From contig JASPKZ010004560.1 of NCBI GenBank assembly GCA_030220185.1, positions 1,034,093-1,098,092 of the forward strand: a stretch of 64,000 bases of DNA. The letters are read 5' to 3'. Shown one piece after another: positions 10,017-20,347 of this stretch. Source of the stretch: Diploptera punctata (lineage: Eukaryota > Arthropoda > Insecta > Blattodea > Blaberidae). The notes beneath the pieces were generated by a model, which had not been told where the DNA came from, did not search any database, and worked only from the letters and a program-made list of their open reading frames with translations. How positions within the stretch are numbered: the first letter of the stretch is position 1; every line of letters begins with the position of its first letter. The position numbers and the translations under genes are program-made.

Positions 10017-10650
10017 AATCTTCTTCTTCTTCTTCACTTCCTGGTTTATGCATTAGTTGCCTGTTCCGTACGTATTGCTATATCAATATTTTGATTATTT
10101 AGTTCTCTAATTAGTTCATATTCTTTTGTGTTTAGTCCTCTGACATTCCAAGTTCCCACTTTAATCCGATCCTTTCTACCCAATCGTTTGTCTTTAATTC
10201 TACGCTGAGGTCGTCTTTGTTTGAGTCCGTCCGAATTTCTATTGTGAAGAATAGGAGTAATATGTTTTCCTCTGATCGCGGTACCAACGCTATGCAGAGT
10301 AGACCTAAAAGTAGAATTTGATTCATACATAATTCCACAAAACGAAAGAGAAGCAATGAATTTTCGATTATTAGATGTAGACAATCGAGCTGCCCTTCCT
10401 ATAAATACATTTATTCGAATCATTGGTGGGGCTGTCACCTAAAAGCTTTAGGACCAGCTTTTGGATGTACTAACCCGATCTAGAGGGTTGCCACTTCCGC
10501 CAACCTATTAAAAATTAGTTGTCGTTGTGGACTTTACTCTTGTTTCCCCGAGCATGGGTCTCTTATCCCAAAGAAAGGACCCCTTCTTCCCATCAGTTGT
10601 CCGACCCAAATCGCCGAAGGGATTCTATACCACAACCTTGATTTGGTTAC
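10017..10650 (-). mobile_element. LINE-L: 5' end with start of endonuclease joined to 3' tail
   Basis: On the minus strand there is a leader without long frames, then an open frame (10438 to 10046, 130 codons) whose second half reads DRIKVGTWNVRGLNTKEYEL, the opening of an apurinic-like endonuclease domain of a LINE ORF2. Instead of continuing, the frame reaches a stop within 25 codons and the sequence becomes a GGAAGTGAAGAAG tail, the kind of GAA-rich 3' end seen at 37468-37570. The parts present are the 5' end and the 3' end, with everything between deleted. Confidence 0.65.
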
Positions 10651-10664
10651 TCGGATTAGCAGGC

Positions 10665-11006
10665 AGTCCCGCGCCGTAGCCGAGCGGTTAAGGTAGGAAG
10701 CCTTGGCGCAGAGCTACGGGACTTGCGCTGGTTCGAGTCTCCATGGGGGAAGAAATTTTCTTATGGTATTTCGGCCAGTATGGGACCGGTGCCCACCCAG
10801 CATCGTGAGGCAATTGGGTAGCTACAATAAGTAGCGGCTCCAGGTTGAGGAACCAGCTATAACGGCTGTGGGACTCGACATGCTAACCACATGTCACCCC
10901 TACACTGGCTGTTGATCATCTACCTCTGTGATTGACACATGTGGATGTGAAGGGCCAGCAGCCGGCTGGTAAAAGGGCAACCGCTGAAAAGTGGAAAGAC
11001 CCTCAA
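10665..11006 (+). mobile_element. SINE2, full length, with target-site duplication
   Basis: tRNA-like head GCCGTAGCCGAGCGGTTAAG (A-box) and GGTTCGAGTCTCC (B-box), with a long variable arm as in tRNA-Leu/Ser. Then a body with CCCAGCATCGTGAGG and CAATAAGTAGCGG and a 3' end at AGACCCTCAATCG. The flanks are a perfect 14 bp duplication, TCGGATTAGCAGGC (10651-10664 and 11007-11020). Nearly identical to the copy at 36631, so the family was active fairly recently. Confidence 0.93.
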
Positions 11007-11198
11007 TCGGATTAGCAGGCCCACCTCGAGCAGGTTGGGAAAGGAGTTGATATACAGAGGCTGAGTGTTCACAATGGGAACTATATTGCGCATGCGTACC
11101 CTTGGACCCGAATTACAATCTTAATAGATTAAATAAGCATTGTTTTATTGTTACGCATGCGCAATGCAGAATACGTTGGAATTTCAATTGCTTCGATA

Positions 11199-11399
11199 AT
11201 GGCCGCTTCTGTAGAATTTGTGAAACATCGGAAAGGAAATCCTTTAAAAAGTATAGAGAAGCGTATTGTTTTAAATTTCTTTAAATATTTTAGTGAAAAA
11301 TATCATAATTTGGCCATTCAGGATATGGTGAAAATAACAGCAAAATTTACAGATGTGTCAGCAAGGAGAATAAATTCTGTTCACAATGAAATTGTATAG
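11199..11399 (+). pseudogene. Possible transposase-type HTH N-terminal fragment
   Basis: A 66-codon frame from an ATG reads MAASVEFVKHRKGNPLKS, then VLNFFKYFSEKYHNLAIQDM and ARRINSVHNEIV before a stop. It looks like a short helical DNA-binding N-terminus of the type found on some transposase-like proteins. A related fragment (SGKPLTSGQKTVILNVFHKI) lies at 22219-22366 on the other strand. Beyond the stop the frame is closed. The assignment rests on pattern only; it could be a small host exon. Confidence 0.3.
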
Positions 11400-11964
11400 G
11401 ATATCTATAGACTGTCCGTAGAGTCTGTAGAGAAGCTGTTCGAAATAAGCCATCTACGCAGCAGGCGAGCAAAAATGCACGGCCATTGAGGCCGCAGAAG
11501 GAAGTACAGGAGGGAGAACAGATCACGTGACATTACTTATTTCGTTCTTTAGCTTCAAACGAGAAAGATATATAACCGGAAAGCTGGGGAATTTCCCTAC
11601 ACATTCCACGGACAGACTTTATAAACAGCAGGAAAAAAGCGTGAACGTCTGGTTAAGTAGGCCCATATATAATTTTTTGTCATACTTTTTTTTTGTCATG
11701 AGGAAGTTCTAATTATTGGAACCATCTTATCTTGTTTTCAGTCATATTTCCCATAAAATATCATGTTACCTAAGAACAAAGTTCTTATCGTTGACAGTTC
11801 CGTACACAATTCAGTCATATGATGGGTAAAAGTAGCAGAACATTTCCCCCAATAGACGGAGTCAGCAGAACAATATAGTACAACTGGAACTTAGCTCGAA
11901 ATTATTGCTTGCCCAAGTTAAATTCGCACACAGAAAATATGCTAGGAATTTGATATTGATTATT

Positions 11965-12275
11965 TTCCTTCTCTTACTATGTTGCCCCTTCCTGTCCCCT
12001 GTGTTGTGTTATTTGACTGGGAGGGGAGCGCTGGAAAATACTGGTCTTTTTAAATGATCCGACATTCTACACTAGTCGTTGACCAAACGAATAATCCGGC
12101 AACCATGTTACTACTAGGGAATGAGCTACCCCTTCTTTGCCTTCCTCATTACATGTTGCCAATTCCTGTCGCCTATGTTGTGAGATTGTTAATGGAGAGA
12201 TCACAAACACTGTGATTTTAAATGATCCGAAACGTTCAGCAATCGTCGAATAAATGACTAATTTGTCAACTATTT
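11965..12275. repeat. Diverged tandem duplication, unit about 170-180 bp
   Basis: Two blocks share the order TGTTGCC..TTCCTGTC, CCTATGTTGTG or CCTGTGTTGTG, TTTTAAATGATCCGA and CGTTGACC or CGTCGAAT. Block one spans about 11965-12095 and block two 12138-12270. No coding potential. The rest of 11400-12650 holds nothing recognisable. Confidence 0.55.
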
Positions 12276-12654
12276 AAATATACTTCACATGTGTTTAAGG
12301 GTTCTCCTTTCCATAGAGAAATAGTTTGGCGATACTAGCGCTAACACACTTTCCCTTTAGCCGTACAGACTTAACTTGTTCGAGTAATAGTAAAGTAACG
12401 AATCTGTCATTCAGTGATGATTGGCCCTTCAACAAATCCCAACACTCTCCCTCCCGATGGCTGAAGTTGCTAGAATACAAAGTTTTGTGCTTGACATGGT
12501 TGTCCTGTATCAGTTTTTATTCTTCGCAATTAAATTAAAATTCTTTTAGAGGAAGAATGTGTGATGGAACAGAACAGTATAATTTGTAAAACTTAGAGGA
12601 GTCCCTGGAAAACCAAATTCAAATATTAGTAAACTATCTTATTTTCTCTAAAAT

Positions 12655-13130
12655 ATTCTTCAATTACACTGGTCAACATGATTTTTGTCTCATGAGTACC
12701 AATAGTTGTACTTAATGCAGTTTTTATCGTGTTTTCAAATATGTATTCGGGATTTCTCCATCACCCACAGTTTTTTTATTTCAATTCCAATCAATGGATT
12801 TAAATAATTATTTTTTTAATAAACTTTTTTCGTCCATTTATTATCTTGGCGCAGTAAGCGATGAGCACGGGGAACACTTTCATCAGGAGATTTCGCTATG
12901 GAAAAGAGATATCAAGGCAAATAGAATCCTAATATGCTGGCCAATTATTGTTGGACCATCAAGAGGGATGCTCCACAGGCGAAATATAGCAGAAAATCGT
13001 AATTTATTACTTTCTAGGTGAGTCCGAATGTTCGAATATTGTGTAGTTACGAATGTAGAAAACATTAAAGTATTTGAAATTATAAATGTCTGTCTCTCGG
13101 AAACCTTGCGTGATGGAGAAAAAACCTATA
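12655..13130 (+). repeat. Repeat V, copy 1, with relic ORF
   Basis: Shares a long alignment with 43785-44295 (minus) and a looser one with 54395-54815 (minus). It starts at ACACTGGTCAACATG. The middle encodes, with a frameshift, AVSDEHGEHFHQEIS followed in another frame by MEKRYQGK and NPNMLANYCWTIKRDAPQAKY. This resembles an uncharacterised arthropod family with SDE-GERFHQ and RYQG motifs whose function I do not know. The relic ends at TTCTAGGTGAGT. Confidence 0.6.
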
Positions 13131-13231
13131 TCATATTTGAATTCAGGAGAAAAAAAATACTATCAAAATCACATATTTTTCTTTCTGAGACAAAAAAAAA
13201 AGTTTCTTTTTTGTTGCTCAGTGTTATCTGT

Positions 13232-13539
13232 CCAACGGATCTGTGCCCCCGTAATATATGCGAACTAAAGCCTACTTCCTTTTCAGCCTCGGCAAATCAT
13301 TTCCCTCCCTGCATTCCTACAGCTCACTTGCATTCCAGTGTTGTCAACTCAACCCCAGCCTTGCATTTTTCAATATTCAAGATTCATGACACTGGGAGAA
13401 GTTTGGCAACATGCCTACTCGATAAGTTACCGTGGATGCTGTTTGACGTAGTGGGAGGGGGGTGAGCTGAAATGGTGTGAGTACAGACGTGTACTTTTCT
13501 AAGAACGATGTCAGCACTGTAGGGGCACAGATCCGTTGG
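13232..13539. mobile_element. TIR-B short inverted-repeat element
   Basis: Perfect 18 bp terminal inverted repeats, CCAACGGATCTGTGCCCC at the left (13232-13249) and its reverse complement at the right (13522-13539), bound a 308 bp unit with no transposase. Only copy in the window, so the superfamily cannot be set. Confidence 0.6.
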
Positions 13540-13996
13540 CACGAATTCCTATTGGGTACTTCCTTCTGATTTTCTTACTAGAAGTTTCCATGATCCTATT
13601 TCATTCCCCATTCGTGCCACATGCCTTGCAGTCTACGAGGCTTATCTTATTATATCTGGCTTCCCGTAAGAATCATATATAGCTCGCTGTTATGTACTTT
13701 TCTGCTTTCGTGTGTCTGTTCTTTTCTCTTTGGTTCATTTTTTCCCTTAAGCACTTTATTCTAAAATACTTGCTATCTATCCTGTCTTGAAGTTATAGAC
13801 ACTGTTTCGCATCCTTCTAATATAACTTGTAGATTAACAATTATATATTTTTTAACTTGTAGAATATTTTTATTTTCTCTTAAATACTCTTCAATTTTCT
13901 ACCTACTGGATAATTTCCTCCTGACTTTCCTACAAGAAGTTTCCCCTATTTGATTCCCCATCCATGGTACATGTCCTGCAGTTATGAAACGTAACT

Positions 13997-14390
13997 AACT
14001 AACTAATTCACTGGCACTATCGAACCCATAGGTTCATGGCCGAGCGGACATAAGGTCTCCACACATCCCTATCCTGAGCTAATGTTTTCTAATCATCCCC
14101 TGTATAATCTATATCCCTCAAATCATAGTTAATGTCATTCTTCCACATCACTCTTGGTCTACCAACTGGCCGTTTTCCCCTCTGGTTTTTCTACAAGAAG
14201 CTTCCATGCACGTCTTTGATTTCCCATTCCTGCCACATATCCTGCCCATCGCAGTCTACGATACTTAACTGTTCTTATTATATCTGACTTTCTATAAAGA
14301 TCATGTAGTTCATTGTTATGTAGTCTTCTCCATTCACCTGCCTGCTCATCTCTCTTTGGTCCAAAATTTTTCCTAAGAACTTTATTCTTA
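13997..14390 (-). mobile_element. LINE-A insertion with 13 bp target duplication
   Basis: A 5'-truncated LINE-A with its GTTAGTTAGTT tail (seen as AACTAACTAACT) and the GAACCTATGGGTTC hairpin near the tail. Flanked by ATGAAACGTAACT at 13984-13996 and 14391-14403. It interrupts the tandem array, so it is younger than the array. Confidence 0.9.
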
Positions 14391-14804
14391 ATGAAACGTA
14401 ACTGATCTTATTACATCTGATTTCCTCTAAATATCATGTAGCTCATCGTTGGCTCCTTTTCTACGTTCGCCTGTCTGTTCGTCCCTATTTGGTTCATTTT
14501 TTTTTTCTCTAAGCATTTTATTCTGAAATACTTGTAATATTTTATCCTCTCTTGAAGTTAGATATATTGTTTGGAATCCATATAACTTGTCTATTAACAA
14601 TTATATATTTTTTTAGTTTGTAGATATTTTATTTTCTCTTAAATACTCTTCAATTTTCTATACCTATTGGGTACTTTATTTCTGATTTTCCTATAAGTAG
14701 TTGCCATGCCCGTATTTGATTCTCCATTCGTGCCAAAGGCCCAGTCATGCCACATGTTCTACAATTATGAAACTGAACTGTTTATTACATCCAGTTTTCT
14801 ATCC

Positions 14805-15127
14805 ATCCATCCATAGTAATTCTGCCCAAAGGCAGGTCCTTCACTGCAATCATAGCATTTTCATGCTATGCTTGCAGCTTTACTAGGGAATTGTAGGTGT
14901 GGTAGCTTCCCGTTGCTTTCCACACCGGTGAAGGATGATGATGATGATGATAATGATAAGGGTGATGATGATGGCCATATGATTTCGGGGACCGTTTGGG
15001 CCTTAAAGTTTTCCTGATATTTGTCTTACAGGTGAGGGAAAACCCCGATAAAAACCTCACCCAGAAAAACTGCCCTGACCGGGGATCGAACCCGGGCCTG
15101 CTGCGTGACAAGGCAGCACGCTACCTA
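14805..15127 (-). mobile_element. SINE1 in the tandem array
   Basis: On the minus strand the copy has the GTAGCGTGCTGCCTTGTCACG head region, B-box GGTTCGATCCC, TTTTTCTGGGTGAGG, the ATAGCAT-GAAA-ATGCTAT hairpin and tail CTGCCT-TT-GGGCAG followed by ATGG repeats. The first bases of the head are missing. Confidence 0.9.
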
Positions 15128-15980
15128 TAAATATCATATAGCTCACCGTTACCTACTTTTCTACATTTGGCTGCTCTTTGGTTCATTTTTTTCCCTAAGC
15201 ATTTTCTTCTCAAATACTTGTAATATTTTCTGCTCTGTTTAAGTTAGAGACAAACATTTCGCATCCATATAACTTGTGAACTAACAATTTTATATAAATA
15301 TTTCTAGCTTGTAGATATTTTATTTTCTCTTGAATACTATTCAATTTTATAGCTATTGGGTACTTTAATTCTGATTTTCCTATAAGACGTTTCCATGCCT
15401 CTACTTGATTCTCTATTTTTGTCACACGCAGTTATGAAACATATTACATATCATATTATAGTTCGCTGTTAGCCTACTTTCCTTCATTCACCTGTCTGTT
15501 CCTCTCCTTTGGTTATTTTTCCCCTAACATTGTACTCTGAAATACTTGTAATAGTTTATCCTCTCTTCAAGTTATCCATAATACAACTTATAGATTAACA
15601 GTTTGATATATTTTTAGTATGTGTACTATTTTATTTCTAAAATACTACAATTTTATACCAATTGGATTCTTTCCTTCTGACTTTTCTATTGAACATTTAA
15701 ATGCCCATATTTGATTTCCCATTCATGGCGTATGTCCTGCAATTATGAAACTTAACTGGTCTTACTACGTCTGGTTTCTGACCTATTTTTATACACCTGC
15801 CTCTCTCTCTTTGGTTCATTTTTTCCTCCTAATCATTTTATTCTCAATTACTTATAATCTGTTTTCCTCTCTGGAAGTTAGAGACATTGTTTTGCATCCA
15901 CATAACTTGTATATTAACAATTTTACATTTTCTTGGTTTATAGACTATTTTATTTTTATTAATTACTCTTGAATTTTCTA

Positions 15981-16607
15981 AATAAAGAAAATTACTCACC
16001 GGGATCCTTTTCCTAGCAGTTCTTCATGCTGTGACAACTTTACTTGTGACTATCAACAAATTACATTATCTCGAATGACGTCAGATTTCCTGTAAAGGCG
16101 CCTCCGGATATTAAAACTTGAGACTCCGGATATTAAAACTTGAGACTAGAAAATTTTAAACTTACGGATTCCGTTAGAAATTTGTTAAAAGTCCGTCACG
16201 AAGAATCTGAGTAAACTGAGATAATTCCTCAACAAATCTAATTTATTGTTCGATTAGGAATATGCCAAATCATATGTTCGCAGTTAAGTTGCGAGAAAAG
16301 AGACATGGCGGCCGACAGAGTGATTTTTAAATTTCGGCTTTCAGTTAAACCCTCATCCTTAGAGGTAGGATGTCACTGATATTTTTTCTCCTTTTTTCCC
16401 CCAGAATTTCTTTTATCTTTCAGTTCGATAGCATACACCGAATTTCTTTGCATAAAAAATACTACTATTAAGCCTGTAACGATTTCTGAATTTTCGTTTG
16501 AAATTAACCTCACTTCCATTGACTCGACTTTGTTGCTTAGACTGAACATAACTTTTTAATTGATTTCTATATATCGAGTTTGGTTCTGAAAAAATATGCT
16601 GGTGGTG
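15981..16607. other. No gene; small direct duplication
   Basis: Contains a head-to-tail duplication of CTCCGGATATTAAAACTTGA near 16105-16150. Otherwise nothing recognisable. Confidence 0.5.
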
Positions 16608-16900
16608 TCTCGATCGGCCGCGGTGGACTAGTGGTTATGTTCCTTGCCTCTGGTCGCGGGTTCAAACCCGACCAGGATCGATGGATATTTTAGTATGGAA
16701 AAAATCCAAAGAGCAAGTCCTCCGGGAGGGATTTCAAGCCGTGGTCCCGAGTCTGAAGATTGTCGGATTCTTAAAAGATCCTTGAGCTTGAATAAATAGG
16801 CATATAAGCAAAATTCACTAATCTCCTTCATCCTAGGAATATCTTAGTTGCCTACTAGATGTCTCTTTGAGTCTGTATGTTAACTGCATAACATTCACGA
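16608..16900 (+). mobile_element. SINE3, tRNA-derived
   Basis: Head GGCCGCGGTGGACTAGTGG (A-box) and GGGTTCAAACCCGACC (B-box), then GATCGATGGATATTTTAG, AAAAATCCAAAGAGC, AAGTCCTCCGGGAGGG, CGAGTCTGAAG and AAAGATCCTTGAGC. Matches the 44856 copy throughout. The 3' part is variable. Confidence 0.85.
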
Positions 16901-17039
16901 CATCTTTATGAAAATAAGAGTAACTAAATCAACTAGGTCTAGTAATCCTAACAAAGGAGAGGCTACGGCCAAATTTGGGTTGTTACGCCATTATAAATGT
17001 AGATGCTAAGCGTCACACACACATATATGACAAGATAAG

Positions 17040-17222
17040 AAAAATAATTGTTGGACGGGATTTAAACCGGACCTCTGGATTGGTACTCCAGCGTGCTATC
17101 CATTACACCATCGGGCAAATCCAATACAAACATTTATTTTTCTTATATATATATTACACCACCGGAAATCCAATCCAATACAAACATTTATTTTCTTATA
17201 TATATATATATATATATATATT
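17040..17222 (-). repeat. Degenerate tRNA-like sequence and local duplication
   Basis: On the minus strand a tRNA-like stretch reads GATGGTGTAATGGATAGCAC, CTGGAGTACCAATCCAG and GGTCCGGTTTAAATCCC. A 60 bp neighbour (ACACCA-CGG..AAATCCAATACAAACATT) is duplicated next to it, ending in a TA microsatellite. The loop would give an unusual ACC anticodon, so this is more likely a SINE head or tRNA pseudogene than a working gene. Confidence 0.45.
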
Positions 17223-17361
17223 ATTCTCCATTCTTCACTGACGCCTGGTAGCTACTACTATAACAAAGCAAATTAAAGAGAATATTTTTACTTTATAGCA
17301 GTGACGCTTTATCGATGTTATAATTAAAATAATAATAATTATATATATATATATATATATA

Positions 17362-17560
17362 ACTAAATCACTGGTTCTATTGTACTCGTAGGTTCGTGCC
17401 CAAGTGGACATAACCTATCCATATATTCTTGTCCCGTGTAAGTATTTTTCAGTCGTACTCTGTATAATTTAACTCCCTCAAATCATGGTTAATGTTATTC
17501 TTCCACCTCATTCTTGACATTTCCCTCTGGGTTTCCTACGAGGAATTTCCATTCAATCAC
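17362..17560 (-). mobile_element. LINE-A 3' fragment
   Basis: Starts next to a TA microsatellite with ACTAAATCACTGG (tail side) and continues through the CTGTATAATTTAACTCCCTC and CATGGTTAATGTTATTCTTC blocks before breaking off at TCCATTCAATC. Confidence 0.75.
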
Positions 17561-17891
17561 ACATGAGCGTCGTTTTTATGTATTTTGTTTCATTTATTTT
17601 TAAAACTGTTATAATATAACAATATTGTACAATAAATGTTTTCTTCAAATAGAAACAAAATGAAAATGATGCGAAAATCACATTGTATTGAAGTTCGTAG
17701 CAGAAAAAAGTTTATATGGCCTACAATTACATGTTTAATTTTTTATTTACTCTATTTTCCTTCTGAAAAGTAGAATATAATAGATAGGTAGATAGATAGA
17801 TACTCCGTTACAAATTCCTTTATTGAATTCATCAATCCTTCTATCCTCGGTGATTACTGTTACTTGAGCCCATCATGGACTATTATAAAAT
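17561..17891. other. No gene seen
   Basis: AT-rich; a short TAGA run near 17783. Nothing else supportable. Confidence 0.5.
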
Positions 17892-18154
17892 AATTGAATG
17901 AGTCATTTCGAAAAGGGGTCATGTACAGCTGATCAAATTTTACAGGAGAGAAAAAAAAACTGATTCAACTTGTTCAGGATAAAGGATTGAATCTGAAATT
18001 GCTGCTGAATAAAGTCAGAAAGTGGTAAAGGAATAGTGTAGTTGATACATTCTCACACGGAAACGATGGAAGTAGGTATGTAAAATGGACAAACGAAAGA
18101 AATGAATTTCAGAAAAATTGGAGATGATTCCTTTTCGAAATGACTCGTTCAATT
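17892..18154. mobile_element. TIR-C short inverted-repeat element
   Basis: Inverted ends of about 31 bp with three or so mismatches: the left reads GAGTCATTTCGAAAAGGGGT (from 17900), the right reversed reads GAGTCATTTCGAAAAGGAAT. The 263 bp unit has no ORF. Single copy here. Confidence 0.5.
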
Positions 18155-18285
18155 ACAATCAAGCTCTACAAGACATCTTTTGTACACTTATATTAGGTTT
18201 TTATTTTACAGCCATTTATAAAGGTTGGTAGATAAAAATTCACGAATTAAGTTGTACATTTATTTTAAATGTACGTATGTTAAAA

Positions 18286-18336
18286 CAACTGACTCACTGG
18301 CACTATAGAACCCCTAGGTTCATGGTCGCGCGCTTA
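18286..18336 (-). mobile_element. LINE-A terminal 50 bp
   Basis: Only the extreme 3' end of LINE-A remains: TGACTCACTGGCACTATAGA, then the AACCCCTAGGTTCATGG hairpin and GCGCGC. An extremely short, 5'-truncated copy directly against LINE-Q. Confidence 0.7.
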
Positions 18337-19005
18337 TTTTGTGTCGGTGTAGTATTAGGACCACGTGTGAAAGAAAAAGTGATATCAGTGCGTTATGTGG
18401 ATAATCGGATGATAATGGCGAGGTTACAAGGAAAAAAAAATTGACTTGGTAATAGTGCAAATTTACATGCCCCATAGTGGGTTAGCAGATGAAGAAGTGG
18501 AGGAAAGATATGACAAGATAGAAGAGATTGTTGAGAGAGAGAAGAAGGGAGCATGTGTTATCCTAATGGGTGACTGGAATGCTGTAGTTGGAGAAGGACA
18601 GGATGGAAGTACAGTTGGAACATATGGATTAGGAAGAAGGAATGAGAGAGGCGAATCACTGGTGAGTTTCTGTAAAAGGAATCCATTGATAATTGAAAGT
18701 ACAATATTTCAACAGGATAAAAGAAGAAGATACACATGGGTAAGCCCTATGGACAACAAACGATACCAGATCTACTACATACTGATACAGGAAAGATTCT
18801 GAAATTGCTTGAAAAATGCGAAGACCTTACTAGGAGCAGATATCAATTCAGACCATGTCTTACTAATAGGCGAAGTAGATATTTGCCTGAAGAAGATAAG
18901 AGGAAGACAGGCAACAAAGAAGTTTGACTTGAAGAAACTTAAAACTGAAGAGGAAAGAAGAAAATTCCAACAAAATGTTCAGGAAGAGCCAAGGGGTATA
19001 AATCA
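18335..19005 (+). mobile_element. LINE-Q endonuclease-domain fragment
   Basis: Frames join as VGVVLGPRVKEKVISVRYV, then after an A-run frameshift [68 protein letters not shown] and, in a third frame, GADINSDHVLLIGEV. These are the conserved endonuclease motifs of LINE ORF2: GDWN, TW and SDH with its catalytic His. The fragment stops before the reverse transcriptase. Family within the window unknown. Confidence 0.8.
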
Positions 19006-19069
19006 CAAAATGCCAATATTGAGTAAATTATGCTCAAAGTTGAGACACACTATATCTTAGCATTTTTTT

Positions 19070-19215
19070 TTCAGCCACTAGATTTCAGCACCAGAAACAT
19101 TTTACTTGTATCCATTGGCCACTCAGATTGTCTGCTTTAACAACCAAAATCTACACTTAACTCCAAAATCAGAAATTTGTCAGTTGTACCCCTCGACTTC
19201 TAAGTGTCTCAATTT
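19070..19215 (+). repeat. Repeat S, copy 1
   Basis: Shares CCACTAGATTTCAGCACCAG, CATTGGCCACTCAGATT and CAAATTTGTCA-type blocks with 33165-33300 on the minus strand. No coding potential. Origin unknown. Confidence 0.6.
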
Positions 19216-19674
19216 ATAAAAAATGAGAAATTGGAATAGCTACACAACATATCTCAACCTCTTTTTCTCTCTTTCTGTTTCCCTATCATCTACAAGTTAA
19301 TTGTATTTACTAACATACCTTACTACACTGGTGGTAGACCCCAATATATTACAGAATTACTTGGCAATCTCTGGGTATTTGAGCTCAACAGCAACAGTAT
19401 TTTAAGGAAGGTTATCCGTTTATTTTCTTGTAGTTTCCAGAAGATGGAAGAAGTAATGAAAAAATCGCAGATTTCGCATTTGTAACACATTTTGGTGAAA
19501 TATTACCATTTGGTGTCAGTTTCGGATTTTGTCTAACATTCAAAACACATTAAAAGTGATTTATAGGTCATGAAAAAACGAATACAAGATTACAATCCTT
19601 TATGAGCGTTTTGTGCTGCATCACATTTGCGAAAATCATCTCACTCTGTGTTACACTTAGCAGTCTGTGTTTCC
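19216..19674. other. No gene seen
   Basis: AT-rich spacer between repeat S and LINE-M without recognised content. Confidence 0.5.
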
Positions 19675-19850
19675 TGTGTTCATCATCAGCAGCAAATCAA
19701 CCCTGGGTGAGTCAAGGCTTCCTTCAAGACGTTTCTCCAGGCTTCTCTATCTTTGGCAAACGTTTACCAATTCTTGAGTTTTAAAGATTTGACATCCTGG
19801 AGTACTTCAACCATCTCAAACTCGATCTTCCAGTTCTCCGTCTTTTAAGG
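19675..19850 (-). mobile_element. LINE-M 3' end
   Basis: Minus-strand translation gives TFAKDREAWRNVLKEALTHP followed by GL and a GATGATGA tail, the usual end of a LINE ORF2. Related in layout to the 39810-40078 copy. Confidence 0.6.
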
Positions 19851-20255
19851 GAGAAGAAAAAATTACGAGTATTTGAGAATAAAATTATCAGGAAACTTTG
19901 TGGACCAAATAGAGATGAACAGTCAGGTGACTGGAGAAGACTTGCATAAGAGTGAGCTACATGATCTTTTTAGGAAACCAGATATAATAAGAATAGTTAA
20001 GTGTCGTAGACTGCGATGGACGGGGCAAGTGGAACGAATTGGGAATGAAAGAGGTGCATGGAAGCTTCTTGTAGGATAACCAGACCGAAAACGACCAAGA
20101 ATGAGGTGGGAGAATAACATTAACCACGATTCGAGGGAAGTACACTGTACAGGGATCTTTGGAAAACATTAACTCAGGATAGGAATGTATGGAGTGCTTA
20201 TATCCGCGAGTCCATGAACCAACGGGGTTCGATTGTGCCAGCGAGTTAGTTAGTT
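19851..20255 (+). mobile_element. LINE-A 3' end with GTTAGTTAGTT tail
   Basis: Contains LRVFENKIIRKLCGPNRDEQ, SGDWRRL, RRLRWTGQVERIGNERGAWK and LLVG before frame loss, then the CATGAACCAACGGGGTTCGA terminal hairpin region and the GAGTTAGTTAGTT tail. It ends about 95 bp from the LRR2 stop codon. Confidence 0.85.
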
Positions 20256-20347
20256 CTCCTTCTGGTTTACGATCTATAATTCTTGTAACTACTTCATTTT
20301 TTGTTGCTCCTCTGCGTATATCCTTGCCCATTTTAGTCTGTTTTCTT

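Larger units (their letters stand above)
13545..15980 (-). repeat. Tandem array of a LINE-A-derived unit, about five copies
   Basis: Units of roughly 305-365 bp begin near 13548, 13901, 14665, 15353 and 15658 (TTGGGTACTT or a variant) and repeat the same order: a LINE-A stretch (minus orientation, RT C-terminal region), then CATATAACTTGTAGATTAAC, TTTTATTTTCTCTT and CTCTTCAATTTTCTA. The array is interrupted by a later LINE-A insertion (13997-14390) and a SINE1 (14805-15127). Units are diverged from each other, so the amplification is old. Confidence 0.7.

Noticed and set aside
10667..10750. Functional tRNA-Leu/Ser gene
   Set aside because: The tRNA-like head is followed by the conserved SINE2 body and bounded by a target duplication, so it is a SINE promoter and not a tRNA gene.
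13028..13465. 145-codon plus-strand frame spanning repeat V end and TIR-B
   Set aside because: It crosses the borders of two unrelated repeats, so it cannot be one gene.
17040..17122. Functional tRNA on the minus strand
   Set aside because: Loop gives an improbable anticodon, arms are imperfect and the neighbourhood is duplicated repeat sequence.
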